Part shown: piece after piece, positions 44,227 through 51,961 of the stretch | How positions within the stretch are numbered: position 1 is the first letter of the stretch | Layout of the letters: every line of letters begins with the position of its first letter | NCBI GenBank assembly: GCA_963715445.1 | Contig: OY970240.1 | Location: forward strand, 1,922,001-1,986,000 | Direction: 5' to 3' | Source: JAAYBF01 sp963715445 | GTDB taxonomy: Bacteria; Actinomycetota; Thermoleophilia; Solirubrobacterales; Thermoleophilaceae | Length of the DNA stretch: 64,000 nt | The notes under the pieces: model-generated | Seen by the model: the letters and a program-made list of their open reading frames with translations, nothing else | Told to the model about the DNA's origin: nothing | Databases searched by the model: none | Program-made: the position numbers and the translations under genes

Positions 44227-44535
44227 CTATGCGGAGGGTCGAGTGAGTCTGCGCATGCCGAAGCCGAGCGCGACGAACAGCCCGCCCGCTCCAACCAGCA
44301 GCGCGACGTCGAGACCCGTGAAGGGCAGGTTCTCGGCGTCCGAGACCTCAACATCCCCAGCCACTTCGTTGGTCGGTGCGGTTCCGGCGGGCTCGCTGGT
44401 GGGGCCTTGGTCCACCTTGTCCTGCAGGTTGCCCCCGACGTTGTTGTATCCGTCCACGGTCTGGGCGGGCGCCACTGAGGCGAAGACCAGCGTTAGGGCC
44501 AGAACAGCAAGAACTGCAGTTGAAATCTTGGTCAT
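44227..44535 (-). CDS. Small cell-wall protein with LPFTG sorting signal
   Basis: About 102 residues. N-terminal signal peptide (KISTAVLAVLALTLVFASVA), a 40-residue polar mature part with Asp/Glu/Thr, then a sortase sorting signal: LPFTG, a hydrophobic helix (LDVALLVGAGGLFVALGFG) and a basic end (MRRLTRPSA). This is the classical LPXTG arrangement, so the protein would be linked to peptidoglycan or to another surface polymer by the sortase encoded at 46834. The mature part has no known fold and may act as an anchor or pilin-like unit. ATG 44535 is preferred; a GTG 3 codons earlier is possible. The AT-rich stretch 44545-44692 upstream probably holds the promoter. Confidence 0.78.
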   Translation of the reverse strand: MTKISTAVLAVLALTLVFASVAPAQTVDGYNNVGGNLQDKVDQGPTSEPAGTAPTNEVAGDVEVSDAENLPFTGLDVALLVGAGGLFVALGFGMRRLTRPSA

Positions 44536-44692
44536 CGTCTCCACGTTCCTTCGAGTCGGATACCCGACCCACAGAAACTGCCGGTCGGCAATCCCCCAAT
44601 ACGTCCTCAGATTCGAGACGCGACTGGGGGGGCAACTTCTTCATAACACGACTATCGGCACATTGCCAATAGTTCTCAAGAGAAGCAAGACG

Positions 44693-46708
44693 CTATTCAA
44701 CCCTTGAACGCGCACCTTCGAGGATCCGTTTGTTGACCTCGGCGCTGCTCACGGGCTGCCCCTTTCGAACGTCCGTGAGGATATCACGGGCCACGTCGTC
44801 TCTTGGACTTTCGCGCAGTGCGGCGGAAAGCAGGCGTGTGGCGACTTGCCGCCTGCCTTGCTCAGCCGCGATCACGCCGAGTTCCAGCAGCGCATAGGCG
44901 ACGCGGGGCTGACGCTCGAGCGCCGCCTCGAAGCGGCTTTGCGCCTCCGCCTGATCCTCGACGCGCAGGGCGATGGTTCCGGCCATCAGATCCGGTTGGG
45001 GGGAGAGGGGATTCAACGCTCGGGCGCGGTCGAGACGAGAGTAGGCATTGCCGATGCCGGACTGCCACTCTTTCGCGGCGCGGTCGCTCTCTCGGGCGGA
45101 CAGCCACGGGGCGGTGAGGCTGATGGCCAAGACCCCAAGGCCCACGACGGCGACGAGCGGGACGAGCTTTCTCTGCGGGTTGACCTCCCTGCGCTGGGTG
45201 CCGAGGGCGCCCGCGAGTCCGAGCAGAGCGACGGCCGGTCCCGTAAGCGCCGGAAACTCCCAGAACCAGTCGACCGAGGCGTGCAGCAGCCAGTAGACGA
45301 ACGACGCCGCTGCGGCGGCCGCGGCCGCCGCAGCGGCGGGTGTCGCGCGCAAGCCTCTGAAGGCCGAGACAGCCGCGGCGCCGAGCGCCGCGAAGAACAG
45401 CAGGAAGCCGATCAGGCCGGTCTGGGAGAGGACGCCCAACTCGATCGAATGAGGGAAGCGAGGCTCCTCACCGCTCTTGCCCAGGCGCAGGTAGTCCTCT
45501 TGGAAGTTCTCCGATCCGATCCCGGTCAGAGGATCGCGTTCGAAGAGATCCCACGCGACCACCCAGAAGTCGTAGCGATTCGTGCCACCCGTGGTGAAGC
45601 GCGAGGATCCCTGCTCGGCCTGGTCCTCGCCGCTCTTGAAGTCGTTCCAGGCGTCTGAGGCCTTCGTGGCCGGGTTGCCGACCGCGACCACGACCAGCAC
45701 GACGGCGATCGCCACCACCGCTGCGACCAAGGTTCCGACGCCGGTCCGGACGAGATCGACGGTCTGGGGGCGTGGATTGGCTGCTCGGTCGGCGAAGCCG
45801 ATCCCGATCCCGATCAGGAGCAGAACGAGGCTGACCGTGAGGATGTCGCCGGTGGCGACCGAGAGCTTGGCCGCCAGTGTCCCTTCTCCATCGTGTACGT
45901 CGAGAATCGGTCCGGCGAGCGCAAACGTCGCGATTCCGATCAGCACCACCGGCCCCAGCGCCCTTACACGGCGTGGCGAGGCGATCAGGTAGACGATGAG
46001 GGCGAGCGGCAGGGCGAGTATCCAGCCGCGGCTCTGGCCGAGCAGAGCCAGGGATGCCAGCAGGGTGCCGCCGCCCAGCGCCAAGCCGCGCAGCAGAGGA
46101 TGGGCCTCACGCGAGGCGGCGAGCATCAGGCAGGGAAACAGCCCGAGTGCCCACAGGGCGACATTCGCGTTGATGTAGCCGGCGGGCTCGGAGAAGCGGG
46201 CGTCGATGAAGAACCGGGCCGGGTCGGCGGCGGCGTCCGCGTCGAGCAGCTCCAGGAGCCCGACCGCGGCGAGGCCCAGCCCGACCATGGCGAGGACGAT
46301 CCGGCCACCTCGGGCGTCGAAGCGCCAGAGCGACAGCAGTGCGAGCAGCACGGCGTAGAACGCCGCCCGGTTGGCGCCGTCCCAGGCGACGGCCTTGTTC
46401 TCGGCCCAGCCGATCGACAGGTAGCTCCAAGCGGCGAATCCCGCCAGCAGCGCGATCGCGAGAAGTGCGGCGCGTGGGGCATCGATCCGCTGGCTCAACA
46501 CCACGAGGCCGACGGCGAGCAGCCCGACCGTGAAGAGCGCGGTTGCGTACCAGATGGTCGGGTAGTAGCCGCCGTCGGCGGTCGCCGAGACGAGCAGGGC
46601 TCCGACGGCTCCCATCGCGAGCGGGAGCGAGGGGTTGGCGTTGAGCAGGTCACGCGCCGCCTCGGCCAATCGGCTGCCGGCCGTATATGTTGCTGGCGGG
46701 TTTTCCAT
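44693..46708 (-). CDS. O-antigen ligase/polymerase with C-terminal TPR domain
   Basis: A 671-residue protein with about 12 helices. The Wzy_C core shows LLGQSRGWILALPLALIVYL near residue 220 and DPLTGIGSENFQEDYLRLG with FPHSIELGVLSQTGLIGFLL near 385-425. After residue 500 the membrane region ends and a TPR-like helical domain follows (AYSRLDRARALNPLSPQPDL, then AQSRFEAALERQPRVAYALL). It is a second polymerase/ligase of this locus and differs from the one at 33615 by this domain, which could bind acceptor or protein partners. Its ATG (46706-46708) overlaps the ATG of a small ORF on the other strand. Confidence 0.85.
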   Translation of the reverse strand: MENPPATYTAGSRLAEAARDLLNANPSLPLAMGAVGALLVSATADGGYYPTIWYATALFTVGLLAVGLVVLSQRIDAPRAALLAIALLAGFAAWSYLSIGWAENKAVAWDGANRAAFYAVLLALLSLWRFDARGGRIVLAMVGLGLAAVGLLELLDADAAADPARFFIDARFSEPAGYINANVALWALGLFPCLMLAASREAHPLLRGLALGGGTLLASLALLGQSRGWILALPLALIVYLIASPRRVRALGPVVLIGIATFALAGPILDVHDGEGTLAAKLSVATGDILTVSLVLLLIGIGIGFADRAANPRPQTVDLVRTGVGTLVAAVVAIAVVLVVVAVGNPATKASDAWNDFKSGEDQAEQGSSRFTTGGTNRYDFWVVAWDLFERDPLTGIGSENFQEDYLRLGKSGEEPRFPHSIELGVLSQTGLIGFLLFFAALGAAAVSAFRGLRATPAAAAAAAAAAASFVYWLLHASVDWFWEFPALTGPAVALLGLAGALGTQRREVNPQRKLVPLVAVVGLGVLAISLTAPWLSARESDRAAKEWQSGIGNAYSRLDRARALNPLSPQPDLMAGTIALRVEDQAEAQSRFEAALERQPRVAYALLELGVIAAEQGRRQVATRLLSAALRESPRDDVARDILTDVRKGQPVSSAEVNKRILEGARSRVE

Positions 46709-46850
46709 GGTGCTAAAGATCCTTTACTGGCTGGCCGTCGTTGCGATCTCGCTGATCCTGGTGCTCGGTTTGATCCTCTTCTTGGAGTCTCGCGACGAGT
46801 CCTCGCTCGACGGCGCGACGGCTGTTCCCGCGCTCACCTTCCGCGCCTGA
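46707..46850 (+). CDS. Small single-helix membrane protein (47 aa), overlapping two genes
   Basis: The sequence starts MVLKILYWLAVVAISLILVL and ends in a polar tail with ESRDESSLDG. It is one transmembrane helix with a polar C-terminus. It begins inside a CCATGG that also gives the start codon of the divergent polymerase gene and its last 17 nt overlap the convergent sortase gene. The strong hydrophobic pattern argues for a real product; the crowded position and lack of a Shine-Dalgarno argue against it. Confidence 0.45.
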   Translation: MVLKILYWLAVVAISLILVLGLILFLESRDESSLDGATAVPALTFRA

Positions 46851-47451
46851 CGGTCGTGCGCGAGAGGCGCGCGACCTGGCGGGCGAACACGACGATCCGC
46901 TGCGCGGCGCTGTACAGGGGATGGCAGGCCGTCAGCACGAGGCGGTTGTAGCCGACGGGATCTGTCACCTCGGTCTGCGAGGGCTCGACGATCTCCGTCT
47001 TCTGGACGCGGTACACGAATCGCCCGTAGGGCATCTGCAGGACGATCCGATCGCCACGGTCGAGCTGGTCGACGTTGCGGAACGGAGCGCCGTAGGTCGT
47101 CCGATGGCCGGCGATGGCGACGGTCCCTCGCTGCCCCGGAAGGGGAGTGTCCGCGTAGTGGCCGGGCCCCTTGCGGAGGTCGTCCGGGTCGGTTCCCTCG
47201 ACGACGAAGAAGCTCTGGTCGAGGGTGGGGAAGTCGATCTCGCCGATGGCATCACCAGGCAGGGGCCGCTTGCGGATGACCCGTTCGCGCACCGGCGGAT
47301 CCGCCAGGGCGTCTTCGAGCTCGGCCTGCTGGCGGCTGGCGAGCAGCGCGCTCACCGGCTCCTGCCAGAGCACCGTGGCGGCGGCGTCGCTCAGCAGCAG
47401 GACGCCACTGACCATCAGAACCGAGCCGGCGAAGTGCAGGACGGTGCGCAT
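46834..47451 (-). CDS. Sortase (class E-like)
   Basis: A 205-residue membrane-anchored transpeptidase. An N-terminal helix (LHFAGSVLMVSGVLLLSDAA) is followed by the sortase beta-barrel with GEIDFPTLDQSFFVVEG, catalytic His in VAIAGHRTTYGAPFRNVDQL near residue 115, catalytic Cys in LVLTACHPLYSAAQ near residue 172 and the Arg in QRIVVFARQ. It cleaves LPXTG-like signals and links proteins to the cell wall. The LPFTG protein at 44227 is the obvious candidate substrate. It follows the DegT aminotransferase gene by 2 nt and is cotranscribed with it. Confidence 0.9.
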   Translation of the reverse strand: MRTVLHFAGSVLMVSGVLLLSDAAATVLWQEPVSALLASRQQAELEDALADPPVRERVIRKRPLPGDAIGEIDFPTLDQSFFVVEGTDPDDLRKGPGHYADTPLPGQRGTVAIAGHRTTYGAPFRNVDQLDRGDRIVLQMPYGRFVYRVQKTEIVEPSQTEVTDPVGYNRLVLTACHPLYSAAQRIVVFARQVARLSRTTVRRGR

Positions 47452-47453
47452 GG

Positions 47454-48611
47454 TCAGACCGACCGTGCGTCGCGCAGCTCCGCAAGGCCGGCCGTTACCC
47501 CTTCCAGGACCCTGTCCTGGTCGGCGTGCGTGAGATGGGGGTAGAGAGGCAGCGTGAGCTCGCTGCGGGCGGCGAGCTCGCTGCGCGGCAGCTCTCCGCT
47601 CGTTCCGGCGTAGGCGGTGAACTCGTGGATCGCCGGATATAGGACGCTCGTCTGGACCTTCCAGCGCTCCTGCAGGAGGTCGCGCAGCGGGTCGCGCAGG
47701 GTCGGATCGTCGATCATCACCGGCATCACGTAGCAGGAGGATCGATCGACCTCCTCATCGCGATAGGGAAGCGTGAGGCCCTCGACGCCGGCGAGGTTCT
47801 GGCGGTAGCGGTGAACCAGCTCGCGACGACGCTCGATGTCGTCCTCGAGCCCTTTCAGCCGCTCGATCAGAAGGGCGGCACGCGGTTCGTCGATGCGGTA
47901 GTTGAAGCCGAGGGCGGTGACGTCGTAGCTCGCGGCGTGTCCGCGATGGCGATCCCAGGTGCCGGATGTCAGGGCATGTGCGCGCAGGCTGCGCGCCTGC
48001 TCCGCGACGGCGGCGTCGTTGGTCGCGAGGAGGCCGCCTTCTCCGCAGGAGAGCACCTTGTTCGAGAAGAAGCTGAAGGCGCTTGCCAGCCCGATCGTCC
48101 CGAGCTTCCTGCCGTCCAGGGTGGTTGCGCTGGGGCTGTGCGCCGCGTCCTCGATCAACGCTATGCCGCGCGCGTCGCAGAGCTCGCGCAGAGCGTCTAT
48201 CTCGGAGGCATAGCCCGCGAAGTGGACGGCGCAGACCGCGCGGGTGCGATCGGTGATCCGCGCCGCGACGTCGTCGGGGTCGATTCCCAGGTCGTGCTGC
48301 CCCTTCAGCTCCGCGAGCACCGGCGTGCCTCCGCAGTAGCGGACGGCGTTCGCGGTGGCGACGAACGTGATCGCCGGCACGATCACCTCGTCGCCGGGAC
48401 CAACGCCCGCGGCCAGGTAGGCGAGGTGGAGGGCGGCCGTCGCGCTGGAGACGGCAACGGCGTGCTCGGCCCCCAGGTGCTCGGCGAACGCCTTCTCGAA
48501 AGAGGCCGTTCGCGGGCCCATGGTCAGCCAGCCGGAGCGCAGAGCGCTCTCGACGGCTTCCACCTCGGAGTCCTTGAGGCGGATGTCGAAGAGCGGGATC
48601 AGCTCGCTCAT
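47454..48611 (-). CDS. DegT/DnrJ/EryC1-family nucleotide-sugar aminotransferase
   Basis: A 385-residue PLP enzyme. FDIRLKDSEVEAVESALRSG and the SGWLTMGPRT opening are typical; GDEVIVPAITFVATANAVRY near 75, LIEDAAHSPSATTLDGRKLG with the PLP-contacting Asp near 155 and FSFFSNKVLSCGEGG with the catalytic Lys near 187 are intact. It aminates a keto-sugar nucleotide, perhaps made by the SDR at 32068. Its ATG overlaps the stop of the nucleotidyltransferase gene; sortase follows. Confidence 0.92.
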   Translation of the reverse strand: MSELIPLFDIRLKDSEVEAVESALRSGWLTMGPRTASFEKAFAEHLGAEHAVAVSSATAALHLAYLAAGVGPGDEVIVPAITFVATANAVRYCGGTPVLAELKGQHDLGIDPDDVAARITDRTRAVCAVHFAGYASEIDALRELCDARGIALIEDAAHSPSATTLDGRKLGTIGLASAFSFFSNKVLSCGEGGLLATNDAAVAEQARSLRAHALTSGTWDRHRGHAASYDVTALGFNYRIDEPRAALLIERLKGLEDDIERRRELVHRYRQNLAGVEGLTLPYRDEEVDRSSCYVMPVMIDDPTLRDPLRDLLQERWKVQTSVLYPAIHEFTAYAGTSGELPRSELAARSELTLPLYPHLTHADQDRVLEGVTAGLAELRDARSV

Positions 48612-49378
48612 GTTCGAGCGGGCGGGGCGGCGTTCGGACGCAGGAGCGTGGCCTTCACGCTCTCGAACTCGGCATTTGCCCGTTCGTAGTCGTCGTGGCG
48701 CCCGATGTCGAGCCAGTAGCCGTCGAAGGGGTACGACCCGACGGGCTTGCCGGCCTCGATCAGCTGAAGCACGAGGTCGGGAAGGTCCATGTAGCTCTGG
48801 CCGTCGACGTACTCGAGCGCGGCCGGATCAAAGATGTAGACGCCCATGCTGACCGTGTAGTCGAGCATCGGCTTCTCCTCGAAGCCCGTGATCGGGACGG
48901 TCGGCCCGCCCTCTTCTCCGAGGTGCAGGACACCGAAGTCGATCTTGACCGTACGCCGATGACAGGCGATCGTCAGGACGTTGCCCGACGCGAGGTGGGC
49001 TTCGAACAGGGCGCCGTAGTCGAGTGAGGTCAGCACGTCGCCGTTCATGACCAGGAAGGGCTCGTCGAGACGGTCGATCGTCCCGAGCGGGCCCACGGTG
49101 CCCAGCGGCTGGTCCTCCTCGTGGTAGTCGATCGCGAGGCCTCGCTTGGATCCGTCGCCGATCACTGCCTGGATCAGATGGGACAGATGACCGACCGCGA
49201 GCGTGACGTCGCCGAAGTCGAAGCTGCGCAGCTGCTGCAGGACGAGATCCAGGATGGCCTCGTCGCCGATCGGCAGCAGGGGCTTCGGGATGACGGCGGT
49301 GTAGGGGGCCAGGCGCGAGCCCTTTCCGCCGGCGAGGATGACGGCGCGCCGGGACTGTGTGGAGTCGTTTGAATCCAT
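48608..49378 (-). CDS. Sugar-phosphate nucleotidyltransferase
   Basis: A 256-residue NTP-transferase: RAVILAGGKGSRLAPYTAVI with the G-G-x-G-x-R-L signature at residues 12-31, IPKPLLPIGDEAILDLVLQQL near 32, MNGDVLTSLDYGALF with the metal-binding Asp near 110 and GYWLDIGRHDDYERAN near 225. It makes an NDP-sugar for the glycan locus. TAAGAT (complement of 49389-49394) lies 10 nt before the ATG. First gene of a nucleotidyltransferase-DegT-sortase operon. Confidence 0.9.
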   Translation of the reverse strand: MDSNDSTQSRRAVILAGGKGSRLAPYTAVIPKPLLPIGDEAILDLVLQQLRSFDFGDVTLAVGHLSHLIQAVIGDGSKRGLAIDYHEEDQPLGTVGPLGTIDRLDEPFLVMNGDVLTSLDYGALFEAHLASGNVLTIACHRRTVKIDFGVLHLGEEGGPTVPITGFEEKPMLDYTVSMGVYIFDPAALEYVDGQSYMDLPDLVLQLIEAGKPVGSYPFDGYWLDIGRHDDYERANAEFESVKATLLRPNAAPPART

Positions 49379-49420
49379 GGCGGAGTTGATCTTATGGGCG
49401 TTGCCGAGTGGGCGCGGTAC

Positions 49421-49426
49421 TAAAGT
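49421..49426 (+). promoter_or_regulatory. -10 box of a leaderless promoter (TAAAGT)
   Basis: TAAAGT ends 9 nt before the ATG at 49436. It lies opposite the candidate -10 of the divergent nucleotidyltransferase gene (49389-49394). Confidence 0.45.
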
Positions 49427-49435
49427 GTGTTGTAG

Positions 49436-49675
49436 ATGGACGTACTACTGATCATCTTCGCTGTCGGTGTCCTGCTTGCCCTGCTGCTGGTGCTGGCCCT
49501 CGGCATCGCAGCCAAGGACGCGGACGGCGGCGATCATGAGACAGGTTGGCTATCGGCGCTCGTTTCCCTTCGTAGCCCGAGCGGCAGGCCGTTCTTCGCC
49601 GACCGCAAGGCGATGCGTGATTTCGTCGAGACGGTCGACGATGTGAACGACGAGTCCGGCCGCAGCGAGGCCTGA
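49436..49675 (+). CDS. Small single-pass membrane protein
   Basis: A 79-residue protein. Residues 2-25 (DVLLIIFAVGVLLALLLVLA) are a membrane helix; the rest is a polar tail with FADRKAMRDFVETVDDVND. No named family. A TAAAGT box 9 nt upstream suggests a leaderless mRNA. It is divergent from the nucleotidyltransferase gene. Confidence 0.6.
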   Translation: MDVLLIIFAVGVLLALLLVLALGIAAKDADGGDHETGWLSALVSLRSPSGRPFFADRKAMRDFVETVDDVNDESGRSEA

Positions 49676-49726
49676 CGGCCGGGTCGAGGGCAGTGAGCGG
49701 CCCGGCGGAGAGCCGGTGCCGCGCCT

Positions 49727-50332
49727 TCAGTGACGCTCGTCGTCCGTCGCGGCCGGCGGTCGCGATTCTTCTGCCAGCGAGGTGATCGCCAGCGTGCCGC
49801 GGGCGGCGCCCTCGAGCACCTCGGTCGCCTCCTCGATGGAGCGCGCGTAGAGCTCGACCAGCATGTAGACGACGACCTTCCCGTCCTCCTCGTGCTTGTG
49901 GAAGCGGACGTGGGTGAAGAACTCGCGCGTGCCGTGATCGCCGAAGGCCGCGAAAGCCAGCGCGTCGGCGGCCTCCGGCCCCGAGCAGCTCTCCACCTGG
50001 TCGCCATCGACGGTCACCGTGCAGGAGGCGACCCAGGGCGTGCCGGTGACCATCCGCTCCCAGCGGTCCTCGATTGCCTCGATGCGGCTGATCCGCCGGC
50101 CGTCCTCCTCGAAGAAGACGAGCGTCAGGTGCGGCTGGTCGTGCATGCAGTCGAGGCACTGGACGACGGCCTCCTGCACCTCCTCGACCGGCTCGACCGC
50201 CTCGGCGGTGTCGGCGTCGACCTTGAGGATGCCCTCGTAGTGAACCTGCACCTCGAGGTTCTGGGACCAGCAGCGGTAGCAGCGCAGCCAGCTCGAGCGC
50301 GCGTCGACCGAATCTGGGGCGGATCCCTCCAT
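49727..50332 (-). CDS. Conserved hypothetical protein with two Cys knuckles
   Basis: A 201-residue soluble protein. WLRCYRCWSQNLEVQVHYEG near residue 15 and VVQCLDCMHDQPHLTLVFFEE near 57 give two CxxC pairs that could bind zinc. The rest is alpha/beta with an acidic character (VDADTAEAVEPVEEVQEAVV). No signal peptide. I do not recognise a function. It is divergent from the lipoprotein gene at 50354. Confidence 0.6.
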   Translation of the reverse strand: MEGSAPDSVDARSSWLRCYRCWSQNLEVQVHYEGILKVDADTAEAVEPVEEVQEAVVQCLDCMHDQPHLTLVFFEEDGRRISRIEAIEDRWERMVTGTPWVASCTVTVDGDQVESCSGPEAADALAFAAFGDHGTREFFTHVRFHKHEEDGKVVVYMLVELYARSIEEATEVLEGAARGTLAITSLAEESRPPAATDDERH

Positions 50333-50353
50333 CGCCCCATTATCCTCATCGCG

Positions 50354-50779
50354 GTGAGCGGCGTGTCCAAGAGCGTTCCGGCGGCGCTCGCGGGCCTCGT
50401 CCTGCTCCTCCTTCCGGGCTGCTCGGCGGATGAGCCGGACACGCCGCCGCCGGTGGCCAGCGGCGCGCCGAAGCAGGTGGCCGCTGTGGTGGAGCGGCTC
50501 GAGCGCGCCACCCGCGCCGGAGATTTCGGGGAGATCTGCGATCGGCTGCTCACGCCGGCGGCGCGACTGCGAGCCGGTGGGAGGGGATGCGAGGAGTCCC
50601 TGGGCGAAGGCGCCGGAGACCTGCGTCGGCCGCGGATCCAGATCCTCTCGATAGCGATCGACGGCGAGCGCGCCCTCGCGCGCGTGCGCACGCGCGCGAG
50701 AGGACAAGCGCCCGTCGAGGAGGCAATCGAGCTCGAGCGCAGCGGCGGGCGCTATCGGATTGCCTCCCTCGCGGGCTGA
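50354..50779 (+). CDS. Putative lipoprotein (141 aa)
   Basis: The N-terminus is a lipoprotein signal: ALAGLVLLLLPGCSADEPD, with the lipobox Cys near residue 23. The mature part has an SnoaL/NTF2-like pattern (VVERLERATRAGDFGEICDRL, then IDGERALARVRTRARG and IELERSGGRYRIASL). It may be an outer-surface ligand-binding lipoprotein. The start is GTG; TATCCT (50341-50346) lies 7 nt upstream. Confidence 0.65.
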   Translation: MSGVSKSVPAALAGLVLLLLPGCSADEPDTPPPVASGAPKQVAAVVERLERATRAGDFGEICDRLLTPAARLRAGGRGCEESLGEGAGDLRRPRIQILSIAIDGERALARVRTRARGQAPVEEAIELERSGGRYRIASLAG

Positions 50780-50841
50780 GCCGGGCCGCGCAGGCGTGAG
50801 CCGGACGGGGCGGCAGCGCGAATCGCTCCGCCGAGGGTGGG

Positions 50842-50997
50842 TCAGCGCTTGAGCAGGAGCCAGACCAGCGTGCCCGTGAAGGCGAGCTGGCCGATGCCGA
50901 GGGCCGTGCCGAGGTTGGCGGCGCCCGCCAGCGCCGCGATCGCGGTCGTGACGGCGAAGGCAGCGATCAGGAGCGCGGCCTGCGCTTGAAGGGTCAC
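50842..50997 (-). CDS. 51-residue small membrane protein coupled to meaB
   Basis: The product starts MTLQAQAALLIAAFAVTTAI and contains two short hydrophobic stretches (ALLIAAFAVTTAIAALAG and LGIGQLAFTGTLVWLLL) ending in LKR. The GTG start overlaps the meaB stop (GTGA), so it is translated after meaB. No known family; the two-helix hairpin shape and coupling make it plausible. Confidence 0.5.
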   Translation of the reverse strand: MTLQAQAALLIAAFAVTTAIAALAGAANLGTALGIGQLAFTGTLVWLLLKR

Positions 50998-51956
50998 CGG
51001 CCGCTCTCCCGGACGAGGCCGCGCAGCGCATCCAGCAGGCCGGCGACGTCGAGCGCCGGGTCGAGCTTCGCGAGGAGCCGCTCGGACTCGCGCCGGCCGC
51101 CGAGGGCTCGCAAGGCGGTCTCCCCGTCCTCGGCGACCAGCTCCCCGAGCGCCATCATCCGCCGGGAGCGCAGCCGCCGCGCCGGCAGGTCGAGGCCCGA
51201 CCGGTGGGCGTCGAGCGCCTGCACGAGCTCTGTGATGCCGGCGGGCGGGGATATCGATGACACCGCGACCACGGGAACCTCGCGCGAGCCGAGGGCGCGT
51301 GCGGCCTGTGTGAGGTCCTGCCTCGCGCGCATGGCGATGTCGCCGAGGTCGGCCTTGGTCACCACGAGGACGTCGGGCACCTCCATGATCCCGGCCTTCA
51401 GGAACTGGAGCGTGTCGCCGGAGCCGGGCTGCACCACCACGGCGACGGTGTCGCAGACCTCCTCGACGTCCGTCTCGGACTGTCCGACGCCCACCGTCTC
51501 GATGACGACCACGTCATAGGCCGCGGCGAGCGCCTGAGCGGCCTCGCGGGTGGGGGCCGCGAGGCCGCCGAGCCTTCCGCCGGCCGCCGTGGAGCGGATC
51601 AGCACGCCGTCGTCCGTGGGCTCGTGCTCGATGCGCGCGCGATCTCCGAGCAGCGAGCCGCCGGAGCGGCGCGAGGATGGGTCTACGGCGAGCACGGCCA
51701 CGGTGCGCCCATCGCCCCGCCACTCGCGCACGAGCGCGCTGAGCAGGGTGGACTTGCCCGCGCCGGGAGGGCCGGTGAGCCCCACGAGGTGCGCCGGGGC
51801 CTCGCCGCCGAGCGCTGAGGGGGAGACCTCGCGCAGCAGAGCGGCGCGCTCCTCGCGGCCCTGGGCCGAGCGGTCCTCGATCAGGTTGAGCGCGGCCGGG
51901 GCTGCCGAGCGGTCGCGCTCGCGCAGCCGCCTTCCGAGTGCCGCGCCGTCTGCCAC
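50994..51956 (-). CDS. meaB: MeaB/ArgK-type GTPase chaperone of acyl-CoA mutase
   Basis: A 320-residue G3E-type GTPase. The P-loop LTGPPGAGKSTLLSALV is near residue 60, switch-like AVLAVDPSSRRSGGSLLGDR near 92, the VVIETVGVGQSETDVEEV Walker B region near 150 and LVVTKADLGDIA (NKxD-like) near 195. MeaB loads and protects adenosylcobalamin in methylmalonyl- or ethylmalonyl-CoA mutase. It starts 5 nt after the mutase stop, so the pair is an operon. Confidence 0.94.
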   Translation of the reverse strand: MADGAALGRRLRERDRSAAPAALNLIEDRSAQGREERAALLREVSPSALGGEAPAHLVGLTGPPGAGKSTLLSALVREWRGDGRTVAVLAVDPSSRRSGGSLLGDRARIEHEPTDDGVLIRSTAAGGRLGGLAAPTREAAQALAAAYDVVVIETVGVGQSETDVEEVCDTVAVVVQPGSGDTLQFLKAGIMEVPDVLVVTKADLGDIAMRARQDLTQAARALGSREVPVVAVSSISPPAGITELVQALDAHRSGLDLPARRLRSRRMMALGELVAEDGETALRALGGRRESERLLAKLDPALDVAGLLDALRGLVRESGR

Positions 51957-51961
51957 GCGGA

